A stretch of DNA of 64,000 bases from Dethiosulfatarculus sandiegensis. Its GTDB lineage: Bacteria > Desulfobacterota > Desulfarculia > Desulfarculales > Desulfarculaceae. The position numbers were made by a program, and so were the translations under genes. The DNA is taken from the NCBI RefSeq assembly GCF_000931935.2, contig NZ_AZAC01000014.1, positions 372,001 through 436,000 of the forward strand. Reading direction: 5' to 3'. The notes beneath the pieces were generated by a model. That model was given only the letters and a program-made list of their open reading frames with translations. It was not told the origin of the DNA and searched no databases. Shown here piece by piece: positions 56,269 to 64,000 of this stretch. How positions within the stretch are numbered: the first letter of the stretch is position 1; every line of letters starts with the position of its first letter.

Positions 56269-57240
56269 CTAGAGCTGTTCGGTTTTTTTGCGCGAAGGCG
56301 TACCGATAATGATCACAAAAATTATAAGCAGTCCCTTTAGGACGTTCTGCATACCCGAGGATAGATCCGCAACCCGCATTGCCGTAACAAGTAAGGTGAG
56401 AAACAGACAACCAAAAAATGTACCAATGGTATTTGGTTTTCCTCCGGACATCAGAGTACCGCCAAGGACCACTCCGGCGATGGTTTCTAAAAGATAGGCG
56501 TCGCCCATTCCTAAAAATGCGCCGCTGACTCGTACGGAAATCAAAAGGCCTGCAAGTGAACCGAGCACGCTGCTGAGGACATATGAAAGGACCAGAACCT
56601 TGTTTACGCGGGTGCCAGCGTAATGGGCGGCTTCTTCATTTTGTCCGATGGCAATAAGGGATTTTCCAAAAGTGGTTTTGTTTAGAACAAACCAAGCAAT
56701 CGCCGTAGTAATTATGACTATATAAATCATAATATAGATGCCGAACAGTTTTCCCCTCGCAATTGTCAATAAAAAGTCTGCTTGGGTTAACCTTTCCAGC
56801 CCCATATTTGTATTCAAAAAAAGTGCAAGGGAGCAGAGAATGTAATTAACTGCCAGGGTCGCAATAATGGGCGGCATTTTAAGGATTACCACACATGTGC
56901 TGTTGACTAAGCCAATCATAATTCCAGCTAGAATAATTATGATCACACCCGGGAGCAGCATCTCTGATCTTCCGTTGATGAAAATCATATTAAGATAGGC
57001 TGCCAGAGTCACGACTCCAGGAATGGAAAGATCAATTGCACCCTTGCCTGTGGTAACAACAAACATTTGCCCCAGGGCCAACAAAATTAAAAAAGCGGCG
57101 GAGAAGGTATTTGTCTGTAGGCTGGTAAAATTTAGATTCCTGGAAATAATCCCAGTGAGAATCCACATAAGCAGGGAACCAGCACAAATCCAAATCCATG
57201 TATGATTGTGTAGTGTTTTAAAAACGGATTTTTGTTTCAT
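56269..57240 (-). CDS. ribose-type ABC transporter permease
   Basis: 323 aa with about 9-10 membrane helices, of the RbsC/XylH family. Diagnostic stretches are GQMFVVTTGKGAIDLSIPGV in the second helix region, AWFVLNKTTFGKSLIAIGQN with the EAA-like ATPase contact AAHYAGTRVNKV, and the late ETIAGVVLGGTLMSGGKPN. The ATG overlaps the stop of the fused ATPase-permease gene by 4 bases (ATGA), so the two are translationally coupled. It is the second, separate permease half of this importer. Confidence 0.92.
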   Translation of the reverse strand: MKQKSVFKTLHNHTWIWICAGSLLMWILTGIISRNLNFTSLQTNTFSAAFLILLALGQMFVVTTGKGAIDLSIPGVVTLAAYLNMIFINGRSEMLLPGVIIIILAGIMIGLVNSTCVVILKMPPIIATLAVNYILCSLALFLNTNMGLERLTQADFLLTIARGKLFGIYIMIYIVIITTAIAWFVLNKTTFGKSLIAIGQNEEAAHYAGTRVNKVLVLSYVLSSVLGSLAGLLISVRVSGAFLGMGDAYLLETIAGVVLGGTLMSGGKPNTIGTFFGCLFLTLLVTAMRVADLSSGMQNVLKGLLIIFVIIIGTPSRKKTEQL

Positions 57241-59711
57241 GACTTGATTCTACCTTTTTTGAGAACCCTGAGAGACAAGATTACTATGAGGATAAAACCT
57301 TGAATGGCGGCGGTTAATTCCGTAGATATCTTGAAGAATCCAAGCAAAAATGAAATTAATGAAAAAGTAACGGCACCGAAAATTGCACCGGGTATGGATA
57401 CAAATCCACCTAAAAGATAACCACCACCCACAACAACTGCTGCAATTGTCTGCATTGTATAAGTTTCGGATGCGGAACCGTCCGAAGCGCCGTTAATTCC
57501 AGAAAGAACAAGACCCGCCAGTAAGGTGATAATACCTGCGGTGAGATAAACGCTAAAAAAGGCTTTTGCCTGCGACCAGCCGCTTCTGACCATGGCCAGT
57601 GGGTTATTGCCAAAGGCTTTGAGAACAGTACCGTATTTTGAGCGGTAAAAAAGGTATGAAGCAATTGAAATTAATAAAATAATGCTGAAAACGACTGGAA
57701 AATCGGTGTCAAGCCAGAAAAGATGGGTTAACCACTCAGGCGCCTTCCCACCCGGGCTCTCTTGGATGGTGAGGGATAATCCCTTCCATACAAACGAAGC
57801 TCCGAGCGTCATGATGATGGCAGGTATGTTTCTGTGGTAAATGATTAGCCCCATGCAGGCATAAAAGAAAACAAAACCGAGTAACGCCAAAATACCAAGA
57901 GGAGTGTTGGAAAATAACAAGGTGGCGCATAGTACATTAATCAGACCCAGGAAGTTTCCCACTCCCAATTCTATGTGCCCCAACCCAATAATATACATCT
58001 GCGCAAGCGATAGGATTATAAGTGGCGCTGCTCCACTTAAAAGCAGATTTACACCATATAAGGAAAACACTGCCGGCGATTTTAAGCCACATGCAATGTA
58101 CATAAGCATCATGGCTATAAAGGGGATAAAAGCGCTATTCTTGGAAAACCACTTTCTATGGGAGGTATCCTGTTTTTTTTCAACAATAGGCTTTAGTTCC
58201 TCACCCATAAAGGATGCTTCAACAAGATTATCCTGAGTGACTTGCTCGTCAGCTAATTCCTTTACTATGGTTCCATATCTCATAACCAAAGTTCTGTTGC
58301 AAATTTCAAGCTCTAAGTTGTCCGTGCTATAGAGGATAATCAATTTGCCTGCTTTGGCTGCTTCGATAAGAAGATCGTAAATTTGACGTTTAGTGGCAAC
58401 GTCAACACCTCTTGTCGGGTCATCGAGTATGATTATGTCAGGGTCGGCAAGCATTGCCCTTGCAACTAAAACTTTTTGCTGATTTCCTCCAGATAAATCT
58501 GTAATTGGAGCCTGTATATCGCTGCACTTAATTTTTAATTTTTCAGACCATAATTCTCCATGATCTGTGATTTCCTTTTCGTTATTAGTCTTGAACAACC
58601 TTCCAAATGACAATTTTGTAATCATCATGTTTTGCAAGATGTGCCATAAGTAAAAAATGCCTTCCTTTTTCCTGTCTCCTGTTACGTAGGCAATTCTTCC
58701 CTTTACTTCAATATTTTTTGTTCTGTTTTGACGGGCTTCAAAGAGCTTGTGCAGCAGCTCCTTTTGGCCGTTGCCCTCCAGACCCGCGATTCCGATGATT
58801 TCTCCACCGCTCATGTGGAAAGAAAGGTTATTGAGTCCGCTGTCATCTGAATAGCTATGGGCGGTTATCCCAACCGATTCAAAACCGGGGATTTTTCTAT
58901 GCCTGCAAAGTGCCGGTCCATTGTCTCCATCAGCGGATTGCAACGAAGACATCATTTTGCAAAGCATGTCTTCTTCACTGGTTTCCTCAATAGGGCCGCA
59001 CCATATATTCTGGCCGTTATCTATAATACTTATTCGGTCAACTAGGCTTTCGACCTCCTTTAGCCGATGGGAGATATAGATACAAGCCATACCTTCCCGC
59101 TTCTTTTTCTTTATATAGGCCAGCAGTTGGTTGGTCTGTTCTTCTGGTAATGATGAGGTTGGTTCATCCAGAATCAAGAGTCGAAGGTTTTGTGCGGTGA
59201 AAGCACGGGCTATCTCGACCATTTGTTGTTGGGAAATCGCCAGGGTGTCTAATCTTTCATCAACATCGATACCATTATCAGGGAAGACCGCATCTAAGGT
59301 TTTTCTTGCTATTTTTCGGGCTTGATTACGCCACTTTACAGATCCTTTAAATAAATCTTCCAGATCAACCAAAAAATTTTCATATACAGTTAAGTTAGTG
59401 CACAATGATAATTCTTGATAGACAACTTTAATCCCTAAAGCGGAAGCACTATGGGGATTGAATTCATTAAAGGAAATGTTTTGTCCCGCAAAAACCAAGT
59501 CGCCTTTATCTGGCTTAGTTATTCCAGATATAACCCTGGTTAATGTACTTTTCCCTGCACCATTACCACCAATAAGTCCTAATATTTCTCCTTGAGATAA
59601 ATGAATATTGCAATTGTTTAACGCTACTGTTTTATTGTACCTCTTTGTAATATCTGACACATCTAGAAGCGTCTTGTTACCGGTACAGGTAGCCTTAGCA
59701 GCCTGGGACAT
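57237..59711 (-). CDS. fused ribose-type ABC ATPase and permease
   Basis: 824 aa, two proteins in one. Residues 1-510 are an RbsA-like double ATPase. Domain 1 has GLIGGNGAGKSTLTRVISG, AISQQQMVEIARAF and LLILDEPTSSL. Domain 2 has the degenerate P-loop GIAGLEGNGQKELL usual in this family, LSGGNQQKVLVARAML, and IIILDDPTRGVDVATK, where the catalytic Glu of Walker B is Asp. Residues 525-824 are an RbsC-like permease (AQMYIIGLGHIELGVGNFLG, RSKYGTVLKAFGNNPLAMVR, AAVVVGGGYLLGG). A separate permease follows, so the channel is probably a heterodimer with one half tethered to the ATPase. Normally these are separate genes. Confidence 0.93.
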   Translation of the reverse strand: MSQAAKATCTGNKTLLDVSDITKRYNKTVALNNCNIHLSQGEILGLIGGNGAGKSTLTRVISGITKPDKGDLVFAGQNISFNEFNPHSASALGIKVVYQELSLCTNLTVYENFLVDLEDLFKGSVKWRNQARKIARKTLDAVFPDNGIDVDERLDTLAISQQQMVEIARAFTAQNLRLLILDEPTSSLPEEQTNQLLAYIKKKKREGMACIYISHRLKEVESLVDRISIIDNGQNIWCGPIEETSEEDMLCKMMSSLQSADGDNGPALCRHRKIPGFESVGITAHSYSDDSGLNNLSFHMSGGEIIGIAGLEGNGQKELLHKLFEARQNRTKNIEVKGRIAYVTGDRKKEGIFYLWHILQNMMITKLSFGRLFKTNNEKEITDHGELWSEKLKIKCSDIQAPITDLSGGNQQKVLVARAMLADPDIIILDDPTRGVDVATKRQIYDLLIEAAKAGKLIILYSTDNLELEICNRTLVMRYGTIVKELADEQVTQDNLVEASFMGEELKPIVEKKQDTSHRKWFSKNSAFIPFIAMMLMYIACGLKSPAVFSLYGVNLLLSGAAPLIILSLAQMYIIGLGHIELGVGNFLGLINVLCATLLFSNTPLGILALLGFVFFYACMGLIIYHRNIPAIIMTLGASFVWKGLSLTIQESPGGKAPEWLTHLFWLDTDFPVVFSIILLISIASYLFYRSKYGTVLKAFGNNPLAMVRSGWSQAKAFFSVYLTAGIITLLAGLVLSGINGASDGSASETYTMQTIAAVVVGGGYLLGGFVSIPGAIFGAVTFSLISFLLGFFKISTELTAAIQGFILIVILSLRVLKKGRIKS

Positions 59712-59741
59712 ACATCTTACCTCTTTGTTTTTCTTAATTCA

Positions 59742-59770
59742 GGCGTCTGAATTAAGAAAATTCAGACGCC
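59742..59770 (-). other. hairpin upstream of the ABC ATPase gene
   Basis: A perfect 12-bp stem (GGCGTCTGAATT and complement, AAGAA loop), 31 bp before the ATPase-permease start and on the same strand. It could slow or modulate expression of the membrane part. Confidence 0.6.
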
Positions 59771-60105
59771 GGCGCCACTGTTCTAAACCAAATCAAAAAT
59801 AATCCCTCGGCCAGCAGAACGTGATGGGTTTCCAAAAAATGATAAATATTTGGGAAATCGTTTAGCTGGTTTGCCTGCTTGTCCTTTGCTTTAATATTCG
59901 ATTCTATTTGAGTGTCAACTCCTTTGTTAGCGATTTTTTATGAACAGCGAACTTAGCTAGAATCAAGCTTATTTTATACTCTTGCTATGGTTGTTTTTAA
60001 AATTATTGGCTTGAAAACCACTGCAATGAATTATTAATTCATTGCAGTGGTTATTCATTTTCTGACTAACAGATCCCTGAATTTTTTTGATGTGTTTGAA
60101 GCAGT
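59771..60105. other. spacer between binding-protein and ATPase genes
   Basis: 335 bp without a gene. Apart from the two hairpins in and beside it, only A+T-rich sequence was seen. This is an unusually long gap within a transporter operon. Confidence 0.4.
60016..60052 (-). other. strong hairpin behind the ABC binding-protein gene
   Basis: A perfect 16-bp stem (AACCACTGCAATGAAT and complement, TATTA loop) begins 53 bp behind the binding-protein stop. TTTTC follows on the minus strand, so partial termination is possible. Confidence 0.7.
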
Positions 60106-61182
60106 CTACTTCTTTTTTTTGAGAGCGGGTTCAATGATTGAGTCAAGTACATACTCAGGTGCGTATGTCGGCGAGATAATCGTACCCGGCTCCATATTGG
60201 AATATTTGCCAAGCTCCTTTTCATAGACTGTGTAATAATCGCAGATCATTTTTTTCGGAACATCGTAACCATTCAGGATGTAGAGAGACGCCCAAAATGC
60301 GGCGCTGGAGACAGAGGGGCAGGTGCCTCTGCTATAAGTCTTGTATTCGCCGTCTTTCTTGCCGACCTCACTCCACCATTTTAAAAATTCAGCAGAGTTG
60401 TCTCCGATAATAACAGGCCGGCCCAAGGAACCAATTTGCTCAAAAGCCTGGGCCGCACCATAGGCGTCGCCGCCACACTGAGTTATGACGCCATCCACCT
60501 TTTTCAGGCTGGGCAGCACCTGCAGAAGAGCCTCTTGCGTTTTTGTGGCGCTAAAATCTCCATGCACTGTGGCAAGCACTTCCATGTTGGGGTAGTTTTT
60601 CAAGGCTTTCAGGTTTCCTTGATACATTTCTTCATCTGCGGATGTTCCAGCCAAACCGCGAATAATAATCACCTTTGCTTTTTCGCCAACCAACTTGGCC
60701 ATTTCAACAACAGAGTCATAGCCAAAGGTGACGAAATCGAAATCAACCGCATAAACGCTGTCCAGCGTAACAGAGCAGTCAAAAGTAATTACTTTAATTC
60801 CCGCTTTCATGGCCTTCTTCAGCACCGAATTCAGGGCTGTGGAAGATGCAGGGTCGATGACAATAGCATCCACTCCTTGCAGGATGAAGCTGTTTATTTG
60901 GGATATCTGGGAGTTGACAGTGTTGTCACCGTTTTGAACAATATAGTCGGAAATTAAACCCTGTTTTTTGGCAGATTCGGCAGCTTCGGTAAAGTTATCC
61001 ACCATCTGTTTTCGCCAGGTGTTACCGTAATAAGAGTTTGAAAGTGCGACTACATACTTACCTTTTTTTAGTTTCCAATCTACCTTTGCCTCCGCCTGAA
61101 TTGCATTTCCGAAAAGGAAAAGAGCTCCCACGAAAAATATGCTCAGAAGCAGAACTGAAAATTTAGATCTTGACATACGCAT
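60106..61182 (-). CDS. ribose-type ABC transporter solute-binding protein
   Basis: 358 aa. A Sec signal peptide (basic MRMSRSK start, LLLSIFFVGALFLFGNA core, AEA cleavage) is followed by a type I periplasmic-binding fold: YVVALSNSYYGNTWRKQMVD, IVQNGDNTVNSQISQINSFI, GVDAIVIDPASSTALNSVLK, VITFDCSV, VIIIRGLAGTSADEEMYQG, DGVITQCGGDAYGAAQAFEQ and VIIGDNSAEFLKWW. Aromatic residues and acids replace several typical sugar contacts, so the ligand need not be a sugar. It is upstream of its ATPase-permease genes and downstream of larA, with a hairpin behind it. Confidence 0.92.
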   Translation of the reverse strand: MRMSRSKFSVLLLSIFFVGALFLFGNAIQAEAKVDWKLKKGKYVVALSNSYYGNTWRKQMVDNFTEAAESAKKQGLISDYIVQNGDNTVNSQISQINSFILQGVDAIVIDPASSTALNSVLKKAMKAGIKVITFDCSVTLDSVYAVDFDFVTFGYDSVVEMAKLVGEKAKVIIIRGLAGTSADEEMYQGNLKALKNYPNMEVLATVHGDFSATKTQEALLQVLPSLKKVDGVITQCGGDAYGAAQAFEQIGSLGRPVIIGDNSAEFLKWWSEVGKKDGEYKTYSRGTCPSVSSAAFWASLYILNGYDVPKKMICDYYTVYEKELGKYSNMEPGTIISPTYAPEYVLDSIIEPALKKKK

Positions 61183-61284
61183 TCTTCCAATGCTCCCTTT
61201 TATTGTTACTGATTAAAGGTACTAAAATGGCCTTTTTGAGCCAAAAGTAATATTCTGTTGCTTTTTCGAAAGATACTCTGCCAC

Positions 61285-62580
61285 TTAAAATTGTTTTATG
61301 GGGAAGGTATTGGCCCCTTGGGGCATGACAATGAACTTGGGATCTTTGACACCGCATTTTTGGTAAGCCAAATCCAGTGCATCCTCTATGCAGTAGACTG
61401 GTTCCACATGCGCCTTTCGGGCTAATTCAAAATTCTTTTCCGGAGTAACGAGAATGATTGTTCCCATTTTTTCATATTCCAGTTGCTTTACTGCGAGCCA
61501 GCCCGTGATGAGAAAGTTTTTCCGGGCGGCTGTTTCCAGAGAAAGCAGGTCTGGATATTCGAACCACTCAAAAAATTCCGGGGGGTCTCCAATAAGGGGG
61601 CATTCGGCCAAAATTATAGACACCCCACCCGGCTTCATGGCATAAGAAGCGTTGTCTATGGTTTTTTGGGATTGGTACAGGTTGATGTCTTTTGGGTAGC
61701 CGCCAGCAGTGGCAATAACGATATCGGCCTGTTCCTCTATGGGTACGCCAAACATGGCATCAACCATCTTACAGGCTTCAAACCAAGCGGAAACCCAGTT
61801 GCCAGCGAAGATTCCCGCAATATCACCATCCAAATTCGGCACGACATTGACTAGAAAATCAGGTTGAACAAAATCTGCGATCTCCATCATATCTTCGTGA
61901 AGCGGATTCCCTCTGGTTAAACCGGTTGCAATCAGCGGGTTGCTGCCTCCTCCCACCGTGTCACTCAGGCCATGCAGATGATTCTGGCTGATGGTATCCA
62001 GAGATGCTATACCTGGCAGGATGCTCTTCCGTCCCCCGCCGTAGCCCGCCATGTAGTGATAGATCACACCACCTGTCAGAATCAGCTTGTCGGCTTCCAT
62101 CGCCAGGCGGTTCATCCGAACCTCGGTGCCCCTGGAAGTTTTCCCGAGATAAACCACGTCTTCGGCTTCAGGATTATGGTTTATGATCTTCACCCGTTTA
62201 AAAACGTCTTCTGAGCAAAGAGCCTTGAATTCTTCTTCCGTGTTTTTTCTGTGCCCGCCCACAGCGATGATGATGGTGATCTGTTCATCTGTGATTCCTG
62301 CCTTGTTCAAATATTCCAACAGAATCGGCAGGGTTTTATTACTTCTTTGCCACGCTCTGGTGATGTCGCTTACTGCTATGACTACTTTGTCGTTTGGTTT
62401 TAGTTTTTCGCTTAAAGGCGGAGAATCAATGGGGTGATCTAGGCAATGCTTGTAGGCTTTTTGCAAATCTTCAATCGCAGGTTGATTGGCTCCTACAAGT
62501 TCACAAAGTAATGATTCCTCAGGCAGATCAAAGCAAATTTTTGATTTGCCATATTTTAATTCAAATGTTTTCTTTTCCAC
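61285..62580 (-). CDS. larA: LarA-type nickel-dependent 2-hydroxyacid racemase/epimerase
   Basis: 431 aa from the GTG at 62580, which follows AGAGGT; a TTG 18 codons upstream has no such site. The active site of lactate racemase is readable almost at its known positions: D72 and R75 in SDITRAW, H110 in AVGGHRKN, H175 in GVIYHYMAGYGGG, and K185 in GRKSILPG, the lysine that carries the nickel-pincer nucleotide. The family racemises or epimerises 2-hydroxy acids by hydride transfer. The cofactor genes larB, larC and larE are not in view. Co-location with an ABC importer, an amidohydrolase and a PanB-like enzyme suggests a substrate other than lactate. Confidence 0.92.
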   Translation of the reverse strand: MEKKTFELKYGKSKICFDLPEESLLCELVGANQPAIEDLQKAYKHCLDHPIDSPPLSEKLKPNDKVVIAVSDITRAWQRSNKTLPILLEYLNKAGITDEQITIIIAVGGHRKNTEEEFKALCSEDVFKRVKIINHNPEAEDVVYLGKTSRGTEVRMNRLAMEADKLILTGGVIYHYMAGYGGGRKSILPGIASLDTISQNHLHGLSDTVGGGSNPLIATGLTRGNPLHEDMMEIADFVQPDFLVNVVPNLDGDIAGIFAGNWVSAWFEACKMVDAMFGVPIEEQADIVIATAGGYPKDINLYQSQKTIDNASYAMKPGGVSIILAECPLIGDPPEFFEWFEYPDLLSLETAARKNFLITGWLAVKQLEYEKMGTIILVTPEKNFELARKAHVEPVYCIEDALDLAYQKCGVKDPKFIVMPQGANTFPIKQF

Positions 62581-62745
62581 TTTTTTACCTCTAATCTCAT
62601 CGAGTTTGGGAGTGTAATGGTGTTTTTCTACCAAACAGTCCCAGATAAAATTTTGAGCAGCATGATTTTATCCCGTTTTAGCGAGATCTATTTACTTATA
62701 AAAAGGGGTTTTTAACCGTCTTATTTATTAAACAGAACAGGGTGC

Positions 62746-63468
62746 CTAGGGGCCCACTGTAATAATTGGGTTTAACTCATCAACACACTGAAAATATAGG
62801 TAAGATAAAGAAACAGAAGCTATTTGCCTGCCTGAATAATGAACTGGAGAAATACTCCACAGTTTCATACTTAACGATAAGTACTTCCTGCTCAGCTCTC
62901 TCTGGATGAGGACAGGCATGCTTAGTAGAAAAAAGAATGCATTTTCTTTTGAATAATAAAAGAGTGGTTTTGATGTAAATTGTATAAATCCCTCGGAAAG
63001 CAAACCTTCTGAATAGTTAGATGGTTTCGCAATCGATAAGCCTTCCAAGGAACTTTTGGGGTGCGATTTAATAGTTGAACCAAATGGATTTTTTGCCCCT
63101 GGATTTTTGTAAATTACGTTCGTGGATAAAGCATTTTCGGAAAAGACAAGGGATATCTTTTTTACCTGGGGGTGGAACTTTTCTCGGGACAAAATGCCTA
63201 AAAATGTCAATTGAGGAATTTTCAGTGGAAATCCGGTTAGGAAGTCCTCGCAAAGCGGGGGGACGAAATATTTTTTCTTTGGCTTGGGTGAAGTATCGCT
63301 ATGGGCGGGAGAAAGGAATCTTGTGTAGGTGCTTGAATTGGCGGATATCTTTAATCTGGCGTAATGACAGCTGCTATTGATTTCAGTTTTTTGGTGAGCA
63401 ATCCGGATCCAGGCGGTTAATAAAGGGAGGAACCATAGCAACAGGCCTGGCTGTAGCATGTGTCGCAT
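62746..63468 (-). CDS. hypothetical protein, unrecognised
   Basis: 240 aa with a good GGGAGGGA site before the ATG at 63468. The N-terminus is hydrophobic (LLLWFLPLLTAWI), suggesting a signal or anchor. The rest is rich in Ser, Lys, Phe and Leu, with no motif I recognise. It lies between the PanB-like gene and larA on the same strand. The region is A+T-rich and the residue composition is slightly odd, so this could be a chance frame; the ribosome-binding site argues for a real gene. Confidence 0.4.
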   Translation of the reverse strand: MRHMLQPGLLLWFLPLLTAWIRIAHQKTEINSSCHYARLKISANSSTYTRFLSPAHSDTSPKPKKKYFVPPLCEDFLTGFPLKIPQLTFLGILSREKFHPQVKKISLVFSENALSTNVIYKNPGAKNPFGSTIKSHPKSSLEGLSIAKPSNYSEGLLSEGFIQFTSKPLFYYSKENAFFFLLSMPVLIQRELSRKYLSLSMKLWSISPVHYSGRQIASVSLSYLYFQCVDELNPIITVGP

Positions 63469-63621
63469 GTAAGTCCCTCCCTTCAGGTCGGTAATATTTA
63501 AAATTTCTGTCCAGCCACACTGAAATATGGCGGTCTAAACTTGAGATCTCTTAGAATTTTAAGCTGTTGTCTGTCGTCAGCAGGTTCGCTGCTTAATCTT
63601 TTAGCTTAAAAATCCATGGGT

Positions 63622-64000
63622 TTAGTCAACGGGATAAAGTTTTTGGATTTCCTTCCCGCCATTAAACCTTTGCTCCGGTGCGGGATAGGCGCCTTCTCGC
63701 ACCTCATTGACGAAAGTACTGAACCCACCAGATATTTCAGAGGCCAGCTTGTTGTATTGCTTAACGAACTTCGGAACAAACTGATCAAAAATGCCCAAAA
63801 TGTCGTATGCATTCAGGTTTTGCCCGTTAACATGCGGGCCAGCCCCCACCCCGATGGTTAGCGCAGAGACCGACTCGCTGATTACGCGGGCCACTCCTGC
63901 GGGGATGCATTCCAGGACCATGGCGAAGACTCCGGCTTGGTCCAAGGCTTTGGCGTCTTCAATTAATTGTTTGGCTTCGTCAGGGGTTTTCCCTTGTAAC
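63622..64000 (-). CDS. PanB-like 3-methyl-2-oxobutanoate hydroxymethyltransferase, C-terminal part
   Basis: About 126 C-terminal residues; the gene continues past the right edge. DEAKQLIEDAKALDQAGVFA, then MVLECIPAGVARVISESVSA, with the catalytic-base Glu in VLECIP, is diagnostic of ketopantoate hydroxymethyltransferase. The next motif differs from housekeeping PanB: GVGAGPHVNGQNLNAYDILG, where the usual form is close to GAGPHCDGQVLV-HDLLG. The tail FVNEVREGAYPAPEQRF is typical. PanB uses methylene-THF and 2-oxoisovalerate; the changed motif and the catabolic neighbours suggest a paralog with another 2-oxo acid substrate. Confidence 0.88.
   Translation of the reverse strand, partial: LQGKTPDEAKQLIEDAKALDQAGVFAMVLECIPAGVARVISESVSALTIGVGAGPHVNGQNLNAYDILGIFDQFVPKFVKQYNKLASEISGGFSTFVNEVREGAYPAPEQRFNGGKEIQKLYPVD

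Overview
The window looks like about 64 kb of chromosome from a strictly anaerobic, sulfate-reducer-type deltaproteobacterium (Desulfobacterota). The support is a superoxide/peroxide defence block (desulfoferrodoxin, rubrerythrin, rubredoxin, FprA-type flavodiiron protein, PerR-like regulator), an HdrD-like iron-sulfur protein, several TRAP and ABC importers for small organic acids, two sigma-54 activators and a moderately high G+C content. I cannot name the genus; a Desulfarculus-like organism is only a guess.

Layout. 1-4.6 kb: a TRAP importer with an enolase-superfamily enzyme, preceded by a perfect operator-like dyad. 4.5-7.0 kb: a small membrane protein, a GT-C-like membrane protein and an ATC-hydrolase-family protein. 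7.1-9.4 kb: a type I-C-like CRISPR array (33 full repeats plus one degenerate) with no cas genes in view; repeat orientation and decay place its leader on the right. 9.7-12.3 kb: a YcjX GTPase/YcjF-like membrane protein pair. 12.6-13.9 kb: an AadA-like adenylyltransferase beside unassigned sequence. 13.9-22.8 kb: a sigma-54 activator diverging from an operon (variant SHMT, TRAP transporter, alpha/beta hydrolase, alanine dehydrogenase) with a well-matched -24/-12 promoter. 22.9-28.5 kb: an OYE-type reductase and the oxidative-stress operon. 28.9-41.3 kb: housekeeping genes (queC, LpoA-like lipoprotein, hrcA-grpE-dnaK, ftsY, smc). 41.6-47.8 kb: HdrD-like protein, radical SAM protein, two identical tRNA-Asn genes flanking an AEC permease, and an unknown membrane protein. 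47.9-48.8 kb: gene debris (RACo-type C-terminus, decayed IS1595 transposase). 49.3-54.1 kb: a DUF2088 protein, a YdgA/DUF945-like protein and an NtrC-like regulator with a phosphorylation-deficient receiver. 54.7-55.3 kb: a decayed methyltransferase. 55.5-64 kb, minus strand: a catabolic cluster of PanB-like enzyme (cut by the window edge), an unknown ORF, LarA-type racemase, ribose-type ABC importer with a fused ATPase-permease, and an amidohydrolase.

How it works together. Three importer systems are each packaged with their own enzymes, and each has a strong RNA hairpin just behind the solute-binding-protein gene, which probably raises binding-protein expression over that of the membrane parts. 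The two most interesting units are the sigma-54-controlled SHMT-like/TRAP/alanine dehydrogenase operon and the LarA/PanB-like/ABC/amidohydrolase cluster. Both look like undescribed routes for an amino acid and a 2-hydroxy acid respectively; their substrates are inferred, not shown.
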